From NCBI GenBank assembly GCA_033977485.1, contig CM066982.1, forward strand, positions 12,453,218 through 12,517,217: 64,000 nucleotides of DNA. The letters are read 5' to 3'. Below, one piece after another: positions 1-11,529 of the stretch (the stretch's first letter is position 1; the number at the start of each line of letters is the position of its first letter). The notes beneath the pieces were generated by a model that saw nothing but the letters and a program-made list of their open reading frames with translations, made no database searches and had not been told where the DNA came from. A program made the translations under genes and the position numbers. The stretch is from Hydrangea macrophylla (Eukaryota; Streptophyta; Magnoliopsida; Cornales; Hydrangeaceae).

Positions 1-313
1 CGACTCATCGGAGTCATTAGATGCCTGGTGAGGACGGAATTGAACACGTTACGTAATTTGGTAAGCTAATTAGCAATTTCGTAAAATTTGTAGAAACTTG
101 CGTTTTAGCAACCAAACGGAACTTAGTTGGAAACCTTTTTAATTTTGAGGTTTCACCTGTAGAGCTATGCATTAGCTGTGTAGAAAGTTTAAGAGACTGA
201 TTAGAAGTTTTGAAAACTCGTGGGAAGGTAAACACAATTTCTGAAAGTGTTGCCTATATATAGATAGTGATGACTTTCATAAATTTTATAAAGTTTAATC
301 TAAATTCAAGAAG
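1..313 (+). repeat. 5' LTR remnant of the chromovirus
   Basis: This segment is nearly identical to 851-1163 of the complete 3' LTR. It includes the same TATA-like TATATATAG near 255-263. The match ends abruptly after AAATTCAAGAAG, where internal pol sequence begins; this is the deletion breakpoint. Confidence 0.85.
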
Positions 314-563
314 TGGTGTGTCGATGTTGAGAAGAGTTATATCTGATTCAAGTCATGTGATTACTCTAGAGCCATTGGAAGTCAGAGAAGACTTAATGTA
401 TGTTGAACGTCCAGTGAGAATCCTAGATAGAAAGGATAAGGTGTTACAAAACAAGACGGTTCCATTGGTAATGGTCTTGTGGCGAAATCACTCAGTGGAA
501 GAAGCCACGTGGGAAAGAGAGGATGAGATGCATGCAAAGTATCCATTTTTGTTTGAAGCATGA
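314..563 (+). pseudogene. Chromodomain tail of Ty3 integrase (5'-truncated pol)
   Basis: The reading frame ending at the TGA 561-563 encodes the C-terminus of a chromovirus integrase. It contains the pre-chromodomain segment VSMLRRVISDSSHV, then RPVRILDRKDKV, VPLVMVLWRNH and EEATWERE, the usual chromodomain core and closing helix. In intact elements this domain follows the integrase core and directs integration to modified chromatin. Everything upstream of about codon 15 comes from LTR sequence joined by the deletion, so the ATG at 267 is not a native start. The visible tail is open and ends at the family's usual place, 30-odd bases before the PPT. Confidence 0.85.
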
Positions 564-594
564 GGTATTGAAAGTTTGGGGACAAACTTCTTTT

Positions 595-607
595 AAGGGG
601 GAGAGGA
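595..607 (+). other. Polypurine tract of the chromovirus
   Basis: Purine run AAGGGGGAGAGGA directly abuts the TGTCA start of the 3' LTR. It is the expected plus-strand primer site. Confidence 0.75.
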
Positions 608-2802
608 TGTCATATTCGCTCCCGCGGTATTTATTTATATCATTTTAGCATGCATGGCATGCTTACTGTTGTGTTAATTAACACGTGTGATGTGAGTGAT
701 GACTCACTAGTATTTGGCCTTGAAGGCAGTCTAGAAGGTGGGCAAGTGAGAATTTCCTACGGTTGGGAAAATGAGTAATAACTCATGGTTATGTACTTAA
801 ATGTTTATTTAGGCATATGTAAATATAATTGATTATTATATTGTTAATAGCGACTCATCGGAGTCATTAGATGCCTGGTGAGGACGGAATTGAACACGTT
901 ACGTAATTTGGTAAGCTAATTAGCAATTTCGTAAAATTTGTAGAAACTTGCGTTTTAGCAACCAAACGGAACTTAGTCGGAAACCTTTTTAATTTTGAGG
1001 TTTCACCTGTAGAGCTATGCATTAGCTGTGTAGAAAGTTTAAGAGACTGATTAGAAGTTTTGAAAACTCGTGGGGAGGTAAACACAATTTCTGAAAGTGT
1101 TGCCTATATATAGATAGTGATGACTTTCATAAATTTTATAAAGTTTAACCTAAATTCAAGAAGAGGCCAAATGGAGGATTTCTTGGCTTAGAGCTTCAAA
1201 ACTAGAATCGACGGAGTTCTACCTGTTTGTTTTTCATCAAATTCCGTATTTGAACTCTACGAGGTAAGGCCGTCGTTTTGATACCTATTAGGCTTTGTTT
1301 GGTTAAGTTTTCCGAAAAATCATTTTCTAGAATTTTCATACAAAGTTGATAATTGGACTTTTGATTAATAGGAATTGTATTAGAAGAATTACTGCACGTT
1401 CTTTGTGCTTGAGTTTTCCTTGGATCGGCGTTTAAGAGCGTAAATCGGAGGTGAGTGATATAAATCTTGAGTTTTAGATGATTCTATGGTTTAATGCATT
1501 TGATCTGCTAGGAATGTATATAGATACCATGTGTAGTTCATATTGGGCAAAACTCATGTATAAAGTAGGCCCAAAGTATGTTGAAATGAAAAGCATGGTG
1601 ATTTGTGTTAAATGAGCATATTTATGTGCCTATGTGGGTTAAAGGGGGATTTGTTCTAATTCACTGTGAGACGTCCTCTCGAAGGGGGAGGATTAGTAGT
1701 GACAACGGTCACTTGCTGAGAAAGGCATTAACGCGACATGTCGAAGGGGCATGGGTCGTGGTTGAGTCTTAAGACTTTGGATCGGTGAAGGTGCACTTAT
1801 TGCCTAGAGACCAATAATTATGTGTTATGATGGATTGGAACATATTTTTCATCCGTATGCTTGATTCATATTATTCACTAAGCGTTAGCTTAAACAAATC
1901 CATATATCTGTGGTTATATAAATAACTATTCAGGTGCAAGGACTGGAGGGGAGAATCGCGGGTAATGAGGCGAGGAAGGACCGGAAGCTCCTAATGTTTA
2001 TAGAACTTGTAGCACTTTTGTAATATGTGTTTAACTCATGCCGGTTGTTTAACCGTGCAACTTGTATTAAGACTTGTTATACATGCGAGTACGGCGCTTG
2101 GTTCACTTTAGGACCTAGCTTGCCGAGACGTGGGAAGCTTGTACCTTTAGAACGTGTAATCCGGGAAAGGTTTATGGTTGTTGTATAAACGATGTATATG
2201 TTTTTGCAAGCCCTTAGAATGTTTAACAAAGCTTTGAAATGGTTTTGGTTTGAAATGCATTAGTTGAAATGGTTTGGTTTTGAAAGGAGTTGGATTGAAA
2301 TGGTTTGGTTTCTTGTAATATGTATATTATTTTATTAGCAGCGTTTGTGCAGAAGCGCTGGGAATTAACGATGTTTATTAGAGAAGCACCGGTAATTAAC
2401 GGCGGTTGCAGAAAAGCGCCGGCAATTGTGAAACGGTCTTTTGGAGGTTTGGATTCTGCCCAGACCCCATTCGACCGGTCGAGCGGGGCAATTCAACCGG
2501 TTGAAATGCCCCCTACCAGAAATTTCAAACTCGTACTTCCAATGTTCGGAATAACTTCTAATTAGGCATGGAGGTACCTTTTGGGACCCATTGACCTATG
2601 AAATTGTTACTTTTGAAAACAAAACTCGTTAAGGCGTGTTTGGACACGCGTTTAATATAACCTTTGAAAAACTATTTGAAAGTTGGTTGTTTTGGAGCAA
2701 AACTTTTATTAAGGTCATTTTTGGGAACTTTAATCATAGTAGGTAAGCCTTGATGGCGTGCCACGTGACCTAGATTCATATGTATGGATCCGGGGCGTGA
2801 CA
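608..2802 (+). repeat. 3' LTR of the chromovirus (2195 bp)
   Basis: It begins TGTCA right after the polypurine tract and ends TGACA, an inverted terminal pair. A TATA-like TATATATAG lies at about 1105-1113, followed by a long R/U5 region. Inside are short direct repeats around 2225-2310 (variants of GAAATGGTTTGG), three variants of GCGCCGGTAATTAACG at 2340-2430, and two perfect palindromes, TCGACCGGTCGA (2471-2482) and TTCAACCGGTTGAA (2492-2505). The flank after 2802 is CTTAA; the matching left duplication is outside the window. Confidence 0.8.
1105..1113 (+). promoter_or_regulatory. Putative TATA box of the chromovirus LTR
   Basis: TATATATAG in an otherwise mixed context, about 500 bp into the LTR. 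The 5' LTR remnant has the same motif at 255-263. Position and sequence suggest a core promoter; no transcript evidence is available. Confidence 0.45.
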
Positions 2803-5800
2803 CTTAATAAAAACTTTGAATTTTTTGTTATACCACCTCATTTTGAGTGATTTCTCACCAAAAATCACTTCTGAAATTTGGTAAATTTCACTAGCCTTTC
2901 TTGAGGTATGTTTAAATCTAAAATGTAGAAACGTCCCTTTATGTTAAAACACTAGGGCATTGCTCGTGCCCAAGGGCATTACCTGATAGGAAAAAAATTG
3001 TTTCTAAGTCTAAATGAGCAGTAAAAAATTGATTTTAATAGATTGCAAAAAATACTGTAAAAAAACAAAAAAAAGAGACAGTCTCCTTTATTATTTCTAC
3101 ATTGGTCCCTGTGTTCATCACCCAGTTTTCATCACCCAAAAAAAAGACCCTTCATTACTTCGACATTAGACCATGTTTTAATAAATAAATATAAAAAAGC
3201 ATTAAACCCTGATATTATAATTCTAGGTAAGTAAAAATGCTCTACTTATATAGATAATTACAGGTACACAATATTTTGAAAGAGATTTTACAATTATATA
3301 GCAGTTTGTCAATGTTTTACCAAACAAAAAAAAAAGAAAAAGAAAAAGAAATCTTATACGCATTGTAAGTTCATGGAGATTACAACAATGTAAAGTGAAT
3401 TATAAACTGGAATCAAAAGCTTGCCACATGGCAGCTCTACGATTTTTCTCAATTTTTAATCAATTTTTATTTTTATTTTCTATCTTAAATCTTTATCTAA
3501 TATGCAATTAATCCTATCTCCTAAAACTACATGCATCTCCTTAAATCGCCCTATTAGATCTTATCTTTCTTATTTAAAACTATTCATTAAAATCTAATTG
3601 ACATCTAGATAATAAGGAAACTACCAACTATCCTTTTTTCATCTCTACATATGCATAAATTAAAATAAAATATTTGATCAATTTTCTCAAATAAAACTCT
3701 TACATCTATACATATACACACATGTCGCATCATTGAATTTTTTTTTAATTTCCTTTGTTAGCACTCTCCATCTATCTAATCAATTGTTTTTAATTCTTTT
3801 ATTTGCTTCAATAATCTCTCTCATGCATTGCACGAGTTCAAACGCTAGTGTAAAGTGAATTATTCAACTCCAGTAACCAACAAAAAAAAAACATTACAAC
3901 TCTCACTCAAACAAATCCTTACATATTAAAAGAGTAAAAAACCAAACAGAAAAGATTACTACTCTCACTCAAATTTGTCAATTAAATTTACCTCCTGCAA
4001 AATACAACCAAAAATCAAAATGTATGTATGTAAAGCTTAGTCAAACCAAACATGTGTGTGTGTTTGTAAGGAGGGGTGAGCGAGGTTAAGAGAGGGAGTG
4101 TGGGCGTAGAGAAAGTGACAGGGGTTCCCAACTGAAAAATTCCCAACTTTTTGTTTTGAAATTTAAATTCTTGAAAAATGGGTTCCCAACTTTTTTTTTG
4201 AAATTTGGTATTTACAGAGACTCCAAAGAGATCGATTCTTGAAAAATGGATTTCAAATTTTCTTTTATGAAATCTGGGATTTGTTATATAGTTTATTTTG
4301 TCACTTTTTTGAATTTATGAGTGATAGGAAGGACAGAAAAGAAAAAAATTAATTATTATTTTCAGGAGTGTGATGGGCATGGAGAGAGACATGAAGGATA
4401 GGGAAAAAGCAGAGAAAAGAGAATGGCAGACATGTCAAGCATGTCGCACAATAAAAATAATGCAAAGACCACACTGCTTTTTATTTTATATTTTTGAGGA
4501 ATGCAAAGATCACACTTGGGTCTTATATCTCAAGCTTTTGAGTGATGAAGGATAGTACCTTTCGTAAGGATAATATCTTTCATCGATCTTGCTCATAAGC
4601 AACCTGCTATCGAGTTGAATAGACATCAAAAGGCACTGCAAAAGTAGAGAGAAGAGATGAGTGACAATATAGTGTTAGTACCAAATAACACTTTGAAACT
4701 TCTATGTAACCTTTTAAAAAGAAAAATCTACTAATGCAACATAAAGCAATTAAAAAATCATTATCCCAATAACTTTCTTCATACGACTAATCAAGAAGAC
4801 ATGTTTGGTATAGTAGAAAGGAAATCCCAATTGCACTTGCCAGGAAGGAAATGGGCCAAAGTTATTAAGGCCACTCATTCCAATTGCAAAGAAGGAAATC
4901 AAAGTCAGTGCCTCAAAACTTTTTAGCCCGTGCCGCCATGCATAGCTAGACCGATTATAATTGCCATTACACAGAAGGAAAAGAATAGATTAAACTAAAA
5001 AAACAAAATTAATACACATTAAAAAGGGAAAGAATACCGTTTTTGAGGATGATAGTGATAAACATATGGATCTGAGAAAATAGATACATGCAAATGTCCA
5101 AGAGACAAAGAAGTAATAGAGAAACGTAAGGATGAATAAAAAATGGAAGGAACAAAAAATAAAAATTAAATTAAATTTATCAAATGCAGTAAGGCAAATT
5201 AAGTGGTACCTGGACGGATTGAAACTATTTTCAAGGCCTTTTGCTTAGCTTTGTTACTGTGCCAATTCAATTTCACAACCAGTTTCTACAATTTCCAATA
5301 TAAGTATAGATGAGTTAAAAATCAAAAAAGTTTTAATTGAACATACCAAAAATTTACGAAACAAGTGAAATGCAATAAAGCTTTCAAAAAACTTGAGATT
5401 CCGAAAGTCAATATTTTCCCAAGCGGATTAGAAAAATCAACAAAGAGAAATTATAGAAGCCTAGAACTTAACATGAAGCTTATTTTTCGAAATGGCTAGA
5501 CTGTGGCTAAAGGCACTATCCATTAAATTCGATACATGCGTTCCCTGTTAACTGTTCACATTTTTTCATTACTCAATACATGCATTCATCCAATATATTG
5601 TTAAGATTAAGATTAATATGCATACTCATATTGTCATATGTGATAATATAGGTGTCTTATATCCATTTGATTACATCAAATATATATTAAACAAAAAAAG
5701 AAGAAGAAGAAAGAAAAGACATCAGTTACACCAAACATACAAAGTCATTAAAATTCTGAAATATCAAAAAGTCAAAATTGGCCACTGATTTCAAAATAAC

Positions 5801-6659
5801 AATTTCAAAGTCATAGATATACAGTTTTGGAAAGGAGAACTCCAAAATAAAAATTATAGTAACAAGTAGTTAAGAGAGAGATACAATTACCCTAAGATTC
5901 CAAAATCATAAAATAAGAATAGTGGATATGATCAAATCGGGCAATCAATGAGATTTGCTAAATTGTAAGAAAATTGGCCACTGATTTGAACATAACAATT
6001 TCAAAATCATGATCATTAAGTGTATCTAATTGATTTCCCTAATTGCCCTTAAATTTGGCCACCCCTCTTAGGAAAATAGGTCAGTACATCTTATCCTTCA
6101 CTTTCACAAACTGTTTTCAATGAATCTAAATTTGGCCATGAAGGACACTTTCACAAAATTTACCAAGAATATTTCTATGCATCTAAAGTACATAAAACAA
6201 TCTAAAATCTATGAAAGATACGGAACCCACATCATACCATCAAAAGATAAATTCTGAGGAAAAAAAAATCCAAAGAACTATGAGAAAGAAAAATTGGGAA
6301 TCACTGAATGGGGTACAGGCCAATCATAGAACTTTCTTTCCTTCACACACAAAGGAGAGTAGAAAGTGATTCAATGAAACTTATGAACAGCTAGATAACC
6401 ACGTCATAGAAGCATATAAGCTTTTTCTCACATCAATCACAGAAACATCACAAAATCAGAAATTGATCAATGACGATTGGGAAACCCACATCATAGAAGC
6501 CATTCGAAGCTTTTTCTCAACTAACAAAGTCCAAATGAATATTACAAGGGATAAAAGAAGAAGAAGAAGAAGAAGAAGAAGAAGAAAAAGCAATAAACTA
6601 ACATGCATCAATGATTTTGATTGGGCATCCGAAATCAGTGATGGAAGACGGTGATGGTA
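2803..6659. other. AT-rich intergenic DNA without a recognised gene
   Basis: No open frame here has a recognisable domain; the small ones look like chance. Visible items are A-rich runs near 3325-3350, similar inverted ends at 2950-2970 and 3821-3849 that could bound an old ~900-bp non-autonomous element, a repeated block around 6405-6530 (variants of AAGCTTTTTCTCA and CATCATAGAAGC), and an AAG microsatellite just before the solo LTR. Confidence 0.6.
6555..6587. repeat. (AAG)n microsatellite
   Basis: About eleven AAG units. They create an Arg-rich frame on one strand and a Leu-rich frame on the other; both are artefacts of the repeat. Confidence 0.9.
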
Positions 6660-7167
6660 TGTCACACCCGTTCCAAAAATTTTATAGTTTTATCATGCAT
6701 AATTGAAATTTGTGAGTTTATCAATGTTAGTTGATAATGGTAATGAGGTTGACTGTGAGTCAACGGTAAGGTGTCAATGAGGACACGGGAACATGGCATT
6801 TCATGTTTTGGCATAGTTAAATGACATTTGTGTGATTTAAATGTTATTTGACTTTATCTGGTATTTTTTGAATAGTGAATTATACCTGTGTAGTATAATT
6901 TTTGGTAATTTTAATATTGTAGATATCATTTTGAGAACTGTGGTGAGAACATGAGTGACACGTTAAATAAAAGGTAGGTTGTGTAGAGATTCCACAGAAT
7001 TTAGTTTTCGGACGTGATTTCGAACCCAAACGAGGCTTAGTCAAAAACTTTTGTAAATTATAATTTTCACTCTTAAAGGCATAAAATGAACGTGTGCGAC
7101 GTTTCGTGGATTAATTAGAAGTTTGAGAAACTCGCGGGGAGGTAAATGCAATTCCCAAAGAGTTTTT

Positions 7168-7177
7168 CTATAAATAG
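7168..7177 (+). promoter_or_regulatory. Putative TATA box of the solo LTR
   Basis: CTATAAATAG about 510 bp into the LTR, the same relative position as the TATA-like motif of the chromovirus LTR at 1105. Confidence 0.45.
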
Positions 7178-8280
7178 AGGAGGGTAAAATTTCATTTCTC
7201 CCAAACTTTATAAAATATCTTGGGAGAGGAGAGAGAAAAGGAGATTTGATCCTACGGGCTTTGCGACGACGATCGGCGACCTTTCGTTCGTCAGATTTTC
7301 ACCAGATTAGAGATTTGAACTTGTGGAGGTAAGACCTACATTTTGATACTACTTATGCCATGTTTGGCTAATTTTTTTCTTCTAAAAATCTAATTTCTAG
7401 AAATTTGGGAAAAACCCAGTAAAACTTGTAGGAATTGTCTCAAATTCAAAATCCGACGATTGATCGGCCCTCTAGTCGATCCTTCAAAATTTGAGAGAAA
7501 TCGCACGAGGTATGAAGTTCTAACTTGTGAAATATAGAGAAATACGTGTTTTAAATTTTGACGACAAAATTGAGTTTCGGGCAAAATTCATGTGTTAATC
7601 TTAGGCCCGTTAATTATGCACGCGATTAAATGTGAAAATCATGTCTACTTTTACGTGAGCACGTTGAGTAGTCTATGTGGGTCAAAGGGGAGTCTTATAC
7701 AAATTCATGCCGGAGTAAGCTTCTCGATGTTTGAGAATTTAGTAGCGACGGCTACTATGCATGATTGATAGACTTGGACTTGCCATGGCACTTGTGGATG
7801 CAATGGTTGATAGACTTGGACTTGCCATTGGCATCGCGGTTTAAGACTTGGACTTGCCGCTACCGGATGAATGCGTATTTTTCTCCCTAGAGACTATTTG
7901 CATAAATTGTGAGATTTAAGCATGTTCATCATATATTGCATATGTTAGAACTTGTGCACTCAGCATATAGCTGAGTAGTGGAGATTTACTCCATTGCAGG
8001 TAAGAAGAAAGACAAGAAGAAGCATGAGGAGTGAGGCCGATGAGACGACGGGAACCACTCTTGTTTATATTTTTGTTCTTTTCCTAAACATGTATAAGGA
8101 TTTGGGAATTCGTAATATGTTGTAATAGAACCTTGGAAGTTAGTTAGTAGTACTGTACTTTGCATTCGAATACCCGTTATGATGTTTTGAATCGCTATTG
8201 AATAGTTGTGGTTGTACTGGTTTTGGTTTGGAAGACCCTAGGGTTAGATTGCTGCATATTAGGCATTTCTGCCCAGAATT

Positions 8281-8646
8281 AGTCGACTGGGTCCCCGATT
8301 AGTCAATTGGATCCTGTGTCATTTTAAACATTGAAAGTGAATAGTGGTAACATCAGTCGACTGGATCATTTTTTAGTCGACTGGACCACTGTGTTGCTTT
8401 AGTTACTGATCCAAATAGTAGAAAACCAGTCTACTGGGTCCCCGACACAGTCGACTGGACCTTGGACAAAAATGTTAAATTTTGTTTCTGCTTAAGGCAC
8501 AGTCGACTGGACGGAGTCAGTCGACTGACAATTTTGGGCCCTAGTCGACTGGACCCGAGTCACAGTCGACTGGATGGGCTGTTGATCTTTTGAGAATCCA
8601 CTGCTTCAGGTCTTCAGTCGACTGGGTCCCTGATCAGTCGACTGGA
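8281..8646. repeat. Palindrome array, core AGTCGACT
   Basis: About ten copies of AGTCGACTGG followed by (A/G)(C/T)CC or a close variant, irregularly spaced and separated by unrelated sequence. The core AGTCGACT is a perfect palindrome containing CpG. It lies in the R/U5 part of the LTR, downstream of the TATA box, right after TTCTGCCCAGA. The LTR at 608-2802 carries different palindromes after a similar TTCTGCCCAGA. Confidence 0.85.
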
Positions 8647-8827
8647 CCTTTGCTTTCAAATTGATTTTTCTTTTGGACGCGTTCCAATTGGCAAAAACTT
8701 TTTATGACTTAGTTTTTAATGGATTTTAATAATGTTTTCCGCTGTTACTTTACTTTAAAAGAAACTGGATAGCCTTGATGGAGTACCATGTGTCCTATTT
8801 CCACGTGTAGTGGGATGGGTCGTGACA

Positions 8828-9224
8828 TGGTGATGGTCTAAACTCCAAACTAAGCAAGGATTAATGAGAAGGAAACACCCAAATCACAAAAAGAAAAATA
8901 AGATCAAATAAGCAAAGGATTAATGATTAATGAGAAGGAAACCCCAAAATCACAAAAAGAAAAATAGCATCAAAATCGAAATCAATTTTAGTATGTTGAC
9001 CTTCTGCAGAAGTTTAGCATGTCTACCTTCTCCAAGTGAAGATATGCAAGAGAGTGAGAAGAAGGAGGAAATCGGAGGCAATGGGATGGTGGTGGCCGAG
9101 GTCGGTGATGGTGGTCAGCGGTCACTGGTGGTGATGGTGATGGTGATGGAGAGGCGATGAGGGTTGTGGGTAAGAAAGATAGAGACGGTGGGGTTGTGGG
9201 TGTGAGAGAGTGGTGGTGGGGTGG

Positions 9225-9295
<71 letters not shown>

Positions 9296-9595
9296 GAATG
9301 AGAGTGAGGTGGGGTGGGGGAAAGTGTAAAATACCCTAGTCCTAGTCAGCATCCCAGTCACACAAATCTCAGTTCTAGTCATATTTTGTGTGTCCTAGTC
9401 AGACAAAGTCTTCCAATATGATATAGATTACACGAATCTCCCTTTAGTTGTTGGGTGGATTAACACATTCTCCAGGTTAGTCAACTTACTCGTTAAGAGC
9501 TTGGTATTTAAGTCCCCTTCATGGTATAGGTCCGAAGTTTGAACCTCCCCCTCTCCCCTACTAAATAAAAACCTTAATTGTTAAATCTTTGCATA
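8828..9595. other. Flanking DNA with a short tandem duplication and (GA)n
   Basis: Two copies of a ~60-bp unit (ATTAATGAGAAGGAAAC...AAAAAGAAAAATA) occur at about 8859-8915 and 8925-8980. A region of GGTGGTGATGG-type repeats (9080-9225) and a long (GA)n tract follow. Small open frames here are repeat artefacts. No gene is recognised. Confidence 0.55.
9229..9292. repeat. (GA)n microsatellite
   Basis: Thirty-two uninterrupted GA units. They account for the Arg-Glu and Leu-Ser reading frames over this segment. Confidence 0.95.
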
Positions 9596-9603
9596 TTTTA
9601 AAA

Positions 9604-9753
9604 GGGAAATGCTAATGCCAAAGCTGCAATTGCTAATGCCATAGCAAAATTTGTCGCTAAAATTTTAGCTACAGTTGTTTTTTGATGCTAAAACTTTTAG
9701 TGACACTTTTTGCTCTGGCTTTAGCAATTGCTGCTTTGGCATTAGCATCATCC
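9604..9753. mobile_element. Foldback/MITE-like element (~150 bp)
   Basis: The left half (GCTAATGCCAAAGC, GCAATTGCTAA, TAGCAAAA, then GCTAAAATTTTAGC) recurs as an imperfect inverted copy in the right half, ending GGCATTAGCATCATCC. The unit can fold into one hairpin. Both flanks carry TTTTAAAA (9596-9603 and 9754-9761), which could be an 8-bp target duplication as for hAT-like MITEs. TTTTAAAA is itself palindromic, so it could equally be part of the inverted repeat. No coding capacity. Confidence 0.6.
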
Positions 9754-9761
9754 TTTTAAAA

Positions 9762-11529
9762 TGATATCTTTATCCTTCTCATATTTTGAAAATTTTGTAC
9801 ATTACACAAACACCCCCTCAATTATCACTAATACCCCCTAAACCAGGGGCAGATTTATGTAGGGGCAAGGGAGGACTCTATCCCCCCTAAGTTTTGAAAA
9901 ATTCTTTATATGTACTATAAAAGAAAGTTATATTTAAGTTAAGCACACCCCCCCTCCTAAAAATTTAATTAAGCCCCCTATTCTATTAGGCCTAGTTTGG
10001 CAGGTCAGATGAAACTGGTGGATAAAACAGGATAAGGCAAGATCGGATAAGATAGTAATTCTATCTGATAAGCTATTATTTTGTCCTGTGTTTGGAACGT
10101 GCCTGAATATAAGTTTCGAAAAATGACAAAATTATTGTTTGTTAACACCAAAAAAATTGCAAATCCGAAAAAAAATATATATCTAAAAATGAAAAAAAAA
10201 AAAAAGGGGGAAAAAAGTGGACCAGAAAAAGTAGATATGAAGGGATATAAAGGGATCTGAAAAAAACAAAAAATAGATCTGAAGAATGAAAAAGAGGGGA
10301 AAAAAGAAAAAAAGAAAAAGGATCTAGAAACAGCAAAACAGATCTGAGAAAGAAAAAGGAAAAAAATAGGATATGAAAAAAGAAAAGAAAAAAAAAGATC
10401 TGAAAAAAAAAAGTTTTTTTGTCTCAAGAAGTTATCTTAAACTTCTAATCTCACCTAAACCTCCCGCCCCCCTCTCCCTTGGTTTAGAGTTATTGCACTT
10501 TCCATGGGATAAAAATCTAGTTTAGGACTATTTTATCCTATCTGATGGCGCCACCAAACGTCCGATAGGATAAAAGTTATATGCCTCTTATCCTGACCAC
10601 CCAAAAGGTTTAGGGTTTGTGTTATGGTAATTAAATTAGGGAACTTCTCTCTATCCGAAAAAAAAAACTTTAAGGAACTTTTATTGTGTTGTAGATGATT
10701 TTTCATGGACTTGTACAGAATGCTCGGAACTCCCTAGACTTAAAGGAAATCATTGAATTCTCTAGAGTCTTTTAGAGACTTGTACAGAATATCATAAGTA
10801 GGGTGACCTTCTAGAAAGATTACTTTATTAGGATGTCCAAAACTTCTAAAATATTTTCACGAGTTTCTATTCCATTGGATGATCGCCCCTTGTAAAAATC
10901 ATGGCCATTGACCATACTAACTATAATTTATAAGTAGGGTGACCTTCATCAAAATTATTCAAGAATTTTAAAGTTTCTCTAGAAAAAAACTACACTTCGT
11001 AGAATTATGCAGATTATTGACTGAGTAGTAAAAAAATTCATACTTATGTGCTTTCTCTACTTCTTCATATCTCTTTTATCGTCAAATATGAAAAAGTCTA
11101 CTTAAGTCTTGGAACACATAAAAGATAGCCCCCCGTGGGCCAAATCCTGGATCCACCTCTGCCCTAACAAAAGAAAAAATTAAACAAAGTGACTCCTTCA
11201 TATCTCATTTTCTAAAAAAATACTCCCTCATATCTCAATTGAAATACTCAATAACACCTCAATTGAGTTAACGAAGGACCAATTTGCCCTTCCAGGTGGA
11301 GACTGCTTTGCAACAGTTGCCAAACCTTGGATGAACAGTGAAATGAAATTTGGAAATGAAGAGAAATAAAACCAAATAGGGAAATGAGAAACATAGTAAA
11401 ATTGTCAAATGTTTGAATTACGTAGTGAAACAATCAGTAGTCCATTGATTGAACACTATAAAAAAAATTTGCAGTTAGAAAAAATTAAGAAAAGAACCAA
11501 TTGATATTCAAAAGAAGATATTAACTTAC
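9762..11529. other. Degenerate repeat DNA, purine-rich
   Basis: Bases 9990-10620 contain inversely oriented motifs (GGATAAGG/CTTATCC, GTTTGGCAGG, CACCAAACG) typical of the ends of old non-autonomous DNA elements. They enclose an A/G-rich stretch at 10180-10420 whose minus strand gives a meaningless Phe/Ser-rich frame. Segments at 9843-9890 and 11125-11165 (GGGGGG and GGATCCA motifs in opposite orientation) may be ends of a larger decayed element. I could not define an element or a gene. Confidence 0.4.

Larger units (their letters stand above)
1..2802 (+). mobile_element. Internally deleted Ty3 chromovirus (Tekay/Del-like)
   Basis: Bases 1-313 repeat bases 851-1163 with only a few substitutions. 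They are followed directly by coding sequence for an integrase chromodomain tail, a polypurine tract and a full LTR. The order is therefore 5' LTR piece, deletion, end of pol, PPT, 3' LTR. The deletion removed the rest of the 5' LTR, the primer site, gag and most of pol. The start of the 5' LTR (the counterpart of 608-850) lies outside the window, so the left target-site duplication cannot be checked. The chromodomain tail and the TGTCA...TGACA LTR ends fit Tekay/Del chromoviruses; the clade name is inference. Confidence 0.85.
6660..8827 (+). mobile_element. Solo LTR, chromovirus-like (2168 bp)
   Basis: Begins TGTCACACCC and ends GGTCGTGACA, with TGTCA/TGACA termini. The flanking pentamers TGGTA (6655-6659) and TGGTG (8828-8832) match at four of five bases, as for an aged target-site duplication. 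No PBS, PPT or coding sequence adjoins either side, so this is a solo LTR from intra-element recombination. Structure parallels the LTR at 608-2802: TATA-like CTATAAATAG at about 7168-7177, a repeated GACTTGGACTTGCC segment around 7770-7860, then a palindrome array near the 3' end. The orientation shown follows the TATA position and the similarity to 608-2802. Confidence 0.8.

Noticed and set aside
17..1085. Two 72-codon minus-strand frames, nearly identical, at 17-235 and 867-1085
   Set aside because: They are the same LTR segment in two copies; no domain, no start context.
8281..8646. CRISPR-like array
   Set aside because: Repeats of about 10-14 bp with irregular spacing, in a eukaryotic LTR, with no cas genes. 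They are iterated palindromes, not direct repeats with uniform spacers.
9122..9382. Open frames across the (GA)n tract
   Set aside because: Products of the dinucleotide repeat on both strands.
10005..10427. 140-codon Phe/Ser-rich minus-strand frame
   Set aside because: Encoded by an A/G-rich stretch; low complexity, no motif.
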